From MED-G17 sp963991985 (GTDB lineage: Bacteria; Bacteroidota; Bacteroidia; NS11-12g; UBA9320), in the NCBI GenBank assembly GCA_963991985.1, contig CAXDRX010000033.1, forward strand, positions 1-11,570: a stretch of DNA of 11,570 bases, in the 5' to 3' direction. Each line of letters opens with the position of its first letter. Position 1 is the stretch's first letter. Below, piece by piece: positions 7,299-11,570 of this stretch. Under the pieces are notes generated by a model that was not told where the DNA came from, ran no database searches, and was given only the letters and a program-made list of their open reading frames with translations. A program made the position numbers and the translations under genes.

Positions 7299-7862
7299 CT
7301 ATTGTTTTACACGTTCCACATAGTCACCATTTCCTGTATTGATGCGAACAAATTCTCCTTCTTTTACAAAAAGTGGAACATGAACGATGGCCCCTGTCTC
7401 TAGGGTAGCAGGTTTGGTGGCATTGGTGGCGGTGTCGCCTTTTACACCGGGTTCTGAGTAAGTAATTTTCAGGACTACTTTTTCAGGAGCTTCTGCCATA
7501 ATTGGGTTTTCATCATCAAAAAATACTTTCAAGTTCATTTCTTCTTTTACAAATTTCAGCGCTTCACCAACCATGTTTTCGGGGATGCTAATTTGCTCAT
7601 AAGTTTGTGTATCCATCAACACAAGGTTGTCCCCATCTTTGTATAAATATTGCATTTCTTTTTCTTCAACGCGAACCAACTCAATGTTTTCTCCTGACCG
7701 AAATCGATGGTCCATTGATTTTCCGGTAATCGCATTTTTCATTTTTACTTGATAAAACGCTCCACCTTTTCCAGGCATGGTGTGTTGGTAATCCAAGACG
7801 ATGCAGAGCTGTCCATTGTGGCGAATGAATGCCCCTCTACTTAAATCGGAAGTATTTGCCAT
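7299..7862 (-). CDS. efp: Translation elongation factor P
   Basis: This 187-residue protein has the normal EF-P length and three-domain layout. EF-P binds between the ribosomal P and E sites and relieves stalling at consecutive prolines. The N-terminal KOW-like domain carries the loop HTMPGKGGAFYQVKMKN, with Lys32 at the tip where many EF-P proteins are post-translationally modified. The two OB domains follow, with MQYLYKDGDNLVLMDTQTYE and the conserved YSEPGVKGDTATNATKPATL and VPLFVKEGEFVRINT. The residue before PGKG is Met29 rather than the usual Lys or Arg. No EpmA, EpmB or YmfI modification gene is in the window. It is the first gene of the minus-strand run, directly downstream of the divergent promoter region. 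The ATG start is followed by a normal N-terminus, and an eight-base T tract (coding strand) rather than a Shine-Dalgarno lies upstream. Confidence 0.96.
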   Translation of the reverse strand: MANTSDLSRGAFIRHNGQLCIVLDYQHTMPGKGGAFYQVKMKNAITGKSMDHRFRSGENIELVRVEEKEMQYLYKDGDNLVLMDTQTYEQISIPENMVGEALKFVKEEMNLKVFFDDENPIMAEAPEKVVLKITYSEPGVKGDTATNATKPATLETGAIVHVPLFVKEGEFVRINTGNGDYVERVKQ

Positions 7863-7903
7863 TTCTAAACAAAAAAAAGGAATATTCTCTAATGTATTTT
7901 ACT

Positions 7904-7912
7904 TGAGATAAT
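7904..7912 (+). promoter_or_regulatory. Candidate extended -10 element for GT39-like gene
   Basis: The plus-strand bases are TGAGATAAT, one mismatch from an extended -10. Transcription would start near 7919, leaving a leader of only about 10 nt before the TTG at 7929. It abuts the candidate minus-strand element, so the two promoters would compete for polymerase. No -35 match is seen at the expected distance, and chance occurrence is quite possible. Confidence 0.22.
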
Positions 7913-7921
7913 ATTGTAGCA
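7913..7921 (-). promoter_or_regulatory. Candidate extended -10 element for efp operon
   Basis: Read on the minus strand these bases are TGCTACAAT, a good match to an extended -10 (TGnTATAAT). A start about seven bases downstream would give a leader of roughly 44 nt before the efp ATG. No convincing -35 hexamer lies at 16-18 bp. Because Bacteroidota sigma factors often prefer TAnnTTTG, this is a weak prediction in AT-rich DNA. Confidence 0.3.
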
Positions 7922-7928
7922 TAAAGTT

Positions 7929-9491
7929 TTGGAAAAATTAAGGAGATGTGCCAACAAATTTTTGTGGATAGGTCCGCTTGGCATCCTATTCTCGCTGATC
8001 TTTAAATATTTTCATTTGCAGGGAACCTTACTTCTGTTGTCTACTTCTTGCTTGGTGTTTTTTTTGGGCGTAGCCCTCAAACTTGAACAATCCAAACATG
8101 GTTTAGGACTCTTATTGCTGTTTTCTTGGGTTTTGTTTTATCGAAGCGGCCAAATGCCACTTCGGGCGGAGGAGCCCAGAAGAGCAGTTGTGAGTATAGA
8201 AATGATGTTGAATCAAGACTTTGTGGTTCCAAAGATTCACGGCTACCCTTATCTCAACAAACCGCCAATGTTTAATTGGATGCAGGTGCTAAGCTTCAAA
8301 ATTTTTAGGAGTTTTGGGCCATTTGCTGCGCGCTTCCCTGGCTTAATTTTTCTGATCCTGACTGCTTTGATGACCGTTTGGTTTCACAAAAAATATTTTG
8401 GGCAAATTAATTATCTCGTTGCTTTGATTTTTTTGGGCACTTCTGATCTGTTGTTTTATGGAGCGGTCAATGCCGGCGAAATAGATCTTTTTTATACATT
8501 TATTTCTGCCGTTCAGTTGTTCTCCCTGCTGATTTATTCCAAGCAGAAAGGTCCTTTTTGGTTTTTGTTGAGTTTTGTTTTCATGACCATTGGTTTTTTG
8601 ACAAAAGGATTTCCGAGCATACTGATGCAAGGGATTTCGGTAGGGCTTATTTTTTTGATTCGATTGAAAAGGCAAAGACCAAAGTGGATCCATTTGTTTT
8701 TTGGTTTACTTATTTCTTTGGTGATACTCGGAGGATACTTTTGGCTATATGGAAGAAAGGCAGATGCCTGGGTTTATCTGGTAAATCTCGTTGGTGAATC
8801 TCAAGATAAGGCGAGACATTCTGCTGGCGGTTTTGTTGGCGTTTTAGCGCTCATATTTAAGAATGTTTTAACCTTTCTTAAGTTATGTCTTCCTTGGATT
8901 GTTGTTCCAATTGTGTGGAAGGTTCAAAAAAAGCCAATGAAAATCAATAAAGATTTTATCTTTTGCTTTTGGATTTTGGCTGCCAATTTATTTTTCTACC
9001 TTGTTTCTGGAACTTTAAAAGAAAGGTATTTGTACCCTTTTCTTCCTTTGATTTCTTTATTGTTTTACCTATTTTATTCTCAAAATGGTTCAACCAAATG
9101 GCTTCAATATTTTTTTCTTTTCATCATTTTGGCTCGTTTTGTATACAACGAGGCGGTACTTCCCCTACAAGCCCAAGGGATTGAAAAGGATAAAATTTAT
9201 GATTTTGCTCATCAGGTAACAGAAGAAACAAAAGGCAAGCCCGTTTTTTATGGAGAAATAATGACCAAGGATTTAACATTTTTGTCTTACAACAAAACCA
9301 TTCACACGCCAACACCGATAAGGTATGAACTGATTTATCAGCTTAGTTCAACCAAAAAAATGCCTATCCTTTACAAAAAAGTGCCTGAAAAAGGTGATTA
9401 TTTTTTGACATTTGCAAACAAAGAGGAGGAGGGAATTGTGAAATATTTTGATCATTGGGCCCAAAAAGAGCTAATTCTTAAAAAATTTTGA
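7929..9491 (+). CDS. ArnT/PMT-like membrane glycosyltransferase (GT39/GT83 type)
   Basis: This 520-residue polytopic inner-membrane protein resembles the dolichyl-phosphate-mannose mannosyltransferase/ArnT group. These enzymes take a sugar from a polyprenyl-phosphate carrier and attach it to lipid A, protein or another acceptor on the periplasmic side. After two or three hydrophobic segments comes the first periplasmic loop with LRAEEPRRAVVSIEMM (78-93), the counterpart of the family's acidic E..RYA..A.EM motif. PYLNKPPMFNWMQ (107-119) follows and matches Y..KPPL.YW. NAGEIDLFYTF (181-191) gives a second acidic site. About ten further hydrophobic segments precede a soluble C-terminal domain of roughly 110 residues. 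The only start between the upstream stop (TAG 7917) and these motifs with a sensible N-terminus is TTG 7929; TTG 7962 is the next alternative. The ABC exporter gene overlaps its stop by 4 bp. The sugar and acceptor are unknown. Confidence 0.82.
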   Translation: MEKLRRCANKFLWIGPLGILFSLIFKYFHLQGTLLLLSTSCLVFFLGVALKLEQSKHGLGLLLLFSWVLFYRSGQMPLRAEEPRRAVVSIEMMLNQDFVVPKIHGYPYLNKPPMFNWMQVLSFKIFRSFGPFAARFPGLIFLILTALMTVWFHKKYFGQINYLVALIFLGTSDLLFYGAVNAGEIDLFYTFISAVQLFSLLIYSKQKGPFWFLLSFVFMTIGFLTKGFPSILMQGISVGLIFLIRLKRQRPKWIHLFFGLLISLVILGGYFWLYGRKADAWVYLVNLVGESQDKARHSAGGFVGVLALIFKNVLTFLKLCLPWIVVPIVWKVQKKPMKINKDFIFCFWILAANLFFYLVSGTLKERYLYPFLPLISLLFYLFYSQNGSTKWLQYFFLFIILARFVYNEAVLPLQAQGIEKDKIYDFAHQVTEETKGKPVFYGEIMTKDLTFLSYNKTIHTPTPIRYELIYQLSSTKKMPILYKKVPEKGDYFLTFANKEEEGIVKYFDHWAQKELILKKF

Positions 9492-11311
9492 AACAGATTT
9501 TTCGAATAATCAATTTGGTTGGCAATTACAAAGGCAGAATTGCTGCATTTTTTTGTTTTAATCTTATAGCAAGTTTTTTTGCCCTTTTTTCCCTTGCTGC
9601 GATTGTCCCTTTTTTGGAGTTGATATTTAATCAAGAATCATTAGAAGCTTTGCCCAAACCGTCAATCGGCCAGACCAAGGAATCTGCTTTGCTTCTTTTT
9701 GATTATTATCTTAAGCAATTTATTATTCAAAAAGGCAAGCTATATGCCCTTTATTTCTTTTCTGGGTCGATTGTTTTGATGTTTTTGTTCAAAAATGTTT
9801 TCAACTACTTAGCGTTATACAATTTAGCCTATTTGCGCACTTCAGTAGTAAAGGATTTGCGCAAAAATCTGTTTGTAAAATTACAGTCATTGCCACTCCT
9901 TTTTTATGGAAAAGCGAAAAAAGGAGATTTGATATCTCGGGCCTCAAATGATGTCAAAGAAGTGGAGTGGAGTTTGCTCGGCGCCATTGAGATGACATTT
10001 AAACATCCGCTTTACATTGTCATCTATTTTGCTACATTATTTTATACCAGTTGGCAATTGACCCTTTTTGTTCTCGCTGTTTTACCAGTGAGCGGGTTGC
10101 TCATAAGTAGATTGGGAAAAAAACTTAAAAATGCTGCTAATTTGGGCCAAGCAAAGTTGGGCGAAGTGATGATTGCCTTTGAAGAATTGATTGGAGGAAT
10201 AAAAATTATAAAAGGGTTTTCCGCAGAAAAACAAAACTTAAGTCGTTTTGATCGCTTCAATGATGGGCATTTTCGTCTAATGCTAAAATTGCATAGAAAA
10301 GAGTTTGCTGCATCTCCTTTAAGCGAATTTATGGGGTCTCTTGTAATTGCATCAATTTTGGTTTTTGGAGGCAGCCTCATCCTCCAACAAAGTGTTGGCT
10401 TGGACGGAAAATTTTTTATTGCCTATATTCTTGTTTTTTCTCAGTTGTTAACGCCCATAAAAGCCATGAGTGAATCTTTCTTCAGAGTGCAAAAAGGAAT
10501 TGCTAGTTTGGAAAGAATCGATCTTATTTTAAGCAAAAAAGATCAAGAGAAAATACAAAAAACAACTTTTGAGTTTCCAAAGAAAGTGGAGAAAGTTACT
10601 TTTAAAAATCTACATTTCCGCTATGAAAAGGACTGGGTGATCAAAGGCGTAAATCTTGAAATAGGGTCGGGAGAAATGGTGGCGCTAGTAGGCCCCTCGG
10701 GAAGTGGGAAAAGTACTTTGTTGGACTTATTGCCTAGGTTTCACGAACTTGAAAAGGGACTGATTGAAATCAATGGAATGGATATAAAAAAATGGCCTCT
10801 ATTTTTGCTTAGAGAAAGAATAGGAATAGTTACTCAAGAACCAATTTTGTTTCATGATTCGGTGATCAATAATTTGATTCTGGGCAAAACCGAAGCAACC
10901 ATGGAAGAAGTGATTGCTGCAGCAAAAATTGCCAATGCCCATGATTTTATTTGCCAACTACCCTCTGCTTATGATACTGTAATTGGTGATCGGGGGAGCA
11001 CCCTTTCAGGAGGTCAAAAACAAAGAATTAGTATTGCCAGAGCCATCCTTAAAGATCCTGAAATTCTCATCTTAGACGAAGCCACATCTGCTTTGGACAA
11101 TCAATCCGAAAAGTTGGTACAAGATGCATTGGAAAAAATTATGATTAATCGAACATCCATCGTTGTTGCGCATAGGTTGAGTACTATTCAAAACGCCAAC
11201 AGAATTTATGTTTTGGATAAGGGAATGATTGTGCAACAGGGCAAACACCAAGATCTGATTGAAACTCCAGGTGTCTACCAGTCTCTTTATAAACTAGGCA
11301 GTTGGGTTTAG
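9488..11311 (+). CDS. MsbA-type ABC exporter (fused permease and ATPase)
   Basis: This 607-residue half-transporter would act as a homodimer, like the lipid flippase MsbA. The N-terminal six-helix exporter domain spans about 15-340. A longer than usual hydrophilic stretch (about 48-66, FNQESLEALPKPSIGQTKES) follows helix 1 and probably faces the periplasm. The ATPase domain has Walker A GPSGSGKST (402-410), Q-loop Gln450 in VTQEP, signature LSGGQ (506-510), Walker B ILILDE (526-531) and switch His562 in VAHRLST, so it should be active. Translation appears to begin at TTG 9488, whose last two bases with the next A form the TGA stop of the glycosyltransferase gene. This TTGA overlap suggests translational coupling. 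The cargo could be lipid A, another glycolipid or an unrelated compound. Pairing with an ArnT-like enzyme favours a lipid-linked glycan. The stop overlaps the convergent LOG-family gene. Confidence 0.9.
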   Translation: MKQIFRIINLVGNYKGRIAAFFCFNLIASFFALFSLAAIVPFLELIFNQESLEALPKPSIGQTKESALLLFDYYLKQFIIQKGKLYALYFFSGSIVLMFLFKNVFNYLALYNLAYLRTSVVKDLRKNLFVKLQSLPLLFYGKAKKGDLISRASNDVKEVEWSLLGAIEMTFKHPLYIVIYFATLFYTSWQLTLFVLAVLPVSGLLISRLGKKLKNAANLGQAKLGEVMIAFEELIGGIKIIKGFSAEKQNLSRFDRFNDGHFRLMLKLHRKEFAASPLSEFMGSLVIASILVFGGSLILQQSVGLDGKFFIAYILVFSQLLTPIKAMSESFFRVQKGIASLERIDLILSKKDQEKIQKTTFEFPKKVEKVTFKNLHFRYEKDWVIKGVNLEIGSGEMVALVGPSGSGKSTLLDLLPRFHELEKGLIEINGMDIKKWPLFLLRERIGIVTQEPILFHDSVINNLILGKTEATMEEVIAAAKIANAHDFICQLPSAYDTVIGDRGSTLSGGQKQRISIARAILKDPEILILDEATSALDNQSEKLVQDALEKIMINRTSIVVAHRLSTIQNANRIYVLDKGMIVQQGKHQDLIETPGVYQSLYKLGSWV

Positions 11312-11570
11312 AAATTTGGACTAAAACTATATTTACTATAGAAATTGAATATTTCATTTACTGCTTCATCGGCAGTTTCCACCACTTTGAACAAATAAAT
11401 ATCTTCGGGGCTGATGGTTTTTTCTCTTTCAATCAAAACTTCTTTCATCCAATCTATAAGACCTTGCCAAAAGGATTTACCAACAAGAATAATCGGAAAT
11501 TTAGCCGTTTTCTGAGTTTGGACGAGGGTTAGTGCTTCAAACAATTCATCCAAGGTGCCATAGCCACCAG
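11308..11570 (-). CDS. LOG-family (TIGR00730) protein, C-terminal part (start outside window)
   Basis: The frame is open to the window edge and reads GGYGTLDELFEALTLVQTQK near its visible start, the PGGYGTLDE motif of the LOG / 'lysine decarboxylase-like' Rossmann-fold family. Members hydrolyse nucleoside 5'-monophosphates, including cytokinin ribotides, to free base and ribose phosphate. LVGKSFWQGLIDWMKEVL and ISPEDIYLFKVVETADEAV follow, and the protein ends in SPNF. This ending and the absence of an extra C-terminal domain resemble the cytoplasmic LOG proteins of Bacteroidota. The codon at 11553 is a TTG inside the motif (the L of TLDE), not a start. About 87 residues are visible; the N-terminal half lies beyond the window. 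The TAA overlaps the TAG of the convergent ABC gene (TTAG, 11308-11311). Confidence 0.88.
   Translation of the reverse strand, partial: GGYGTLDELFEALTLVQTQKTAKFPIILVGKSFWQGLIDWMKEVLIEREKTISPEDIYLFKVVETADEAVNEIFNFYSKYSFSPNF

Larger units (their letters stand above)
7863..7928. promoter_or_regulatory. Divergent intergenic promoter region between efp and the GT39-like gene
   Basis: This 66-bp AT-rich spacer is the only intergenic space of more than 8 bp. It must hold the starts of transcription for both the minus-strand six-gene run and the plus-strand glycosyltransferase-exporter pair, unless either uses a start inside the opposite gene. It includes an A tract on the plus strand (7871-7878) and an 8-bp palindrome GAATATTC (7880-7887). 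No clear Bacteroidota -7 element of the TAnnTTTG form was found on either strand. That the region is regulatory follows from gene orientation; the exact elements are uncertain. Confidence 0.7.

Noticed and set aside
7871..7887. A tract plus GAATATTC palindrome as an intrinsic terminator or operator
   Set aside because: An 8-bp AT-rich palindrome cannot form a stable hairpin, and the T tract on the minus strand lies upstream of the efp start with no stem before it. A repressor site is possible but unsupported.
7946..8005. 19-codon open frame with AAGGAG directly before its ATG, possible leader peptide
   Set aside because: The purine-rich run touches the ATG with no spacer, and the frame lies wholly inside the glycosyltransferase N-terminus; probably chance.
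8343..8693. Minus-strand open frame of 116 codons inside the GT39-like gene
   Set aside because: It is a low-complexity, Lys/Gln/Asn-rich translation antisense to Phe/Leu-rich membrane codons.
10042..10380. Minus-strand open frame of 112 codons inside the ABC exporter gene
   Set aside because: It is antisense to the permease domain, with no family resemblance.
11338..11358. Short inverted repeat GAAAT/ATTTC downstream of the ABC gene as a terminator
   Set aside because: The stem is only five AT-rich pairs with no following T run, and it is inside the LOG coding region.
11302..11532. Plus-strand open frame of 76 codons at the right end
   Set aside because: The opposite strand encodes the LOG-family motif PGGYGTLDE, which explains the region.

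Overview
The window is an AT-rich, very gene-dense piece of a bacterial chromosome, most likely from the Bacteroidota or a close relative. Four things point that way. The prolyl-tRNA synthetase tail at the left edge is of the archaeal/eukaryal type and ends in Ala-Tyr. The tryptophan 2,3-dioxygenase has the TGGSDWQKYMHP C-terminal signature I associate with Bacteroidota homologues. The LOG-family protein at the right edge ends in the SPNF form seen in that phylum. Start codons mostly lack good Shine-Dalgarno sequences. This placement comes from recalled family features, not from a search.

Layout. (1) 1-1534, plus strand: the last 61 codons of proS, then a MATE-family multidrug/sodium antiporter whose real start is probably a TTG just after the proS stop. 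(2) 1508-7862, minus strand: a tight six-gene run read as efp, tryptophan 2,3-dioxygenase, VIT1/CCC1-type Fe/Mn transporter, sulfotransferase, asparagine-synthetase-type glutamine amidotransferase, GT4 glycosyltransferase. Its gaps are 3-5 bp and its last junction is an 8-bp overlap. (3) 7863-7928: a 66-bp AT-rich divergent promoter region, the only intergenic space above 8 bp. (4) 7929-11311, plus strand: an ArnT/PMT-type (GT39/GT83-like) membrane glycosyltransferase translationally overlapped with an MsbA-type ABC exporter; both appear to start with TTG. (5) 11308-11570, minus strand: the C-terminal part of a LOG-family (TIGR00730) nucleotide phosphoribohydrolase-like protein, cut by the window end.

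Functionally the window mixes housekeeping (proS, efp), amino-acid catabolism (tryptophan to N-formylkynurenine), metal and drug transport, and two sets of envelope or glycan genes. The sulfotransferase, amidotransferase and GT4 genes at the distal end of the minus-strand run could together build or decorate a sulfated and/or amidated surface glycan. The GT39-like enzyme plus ABC exporter could glycosylate and move a lipid or lipid-linked glycan across the inner membrane. Neither substrate can be read from sequence. I see no CRISPR array, insertion sequence, phage gene, tRNA or rRNA, and no stretch over 300 bases without a gene. Nothing here is clearly a new defence or mobile system; the best candidate for something undescribed is the sulfotransferase-amidotransferase-glycosyltransferase module.
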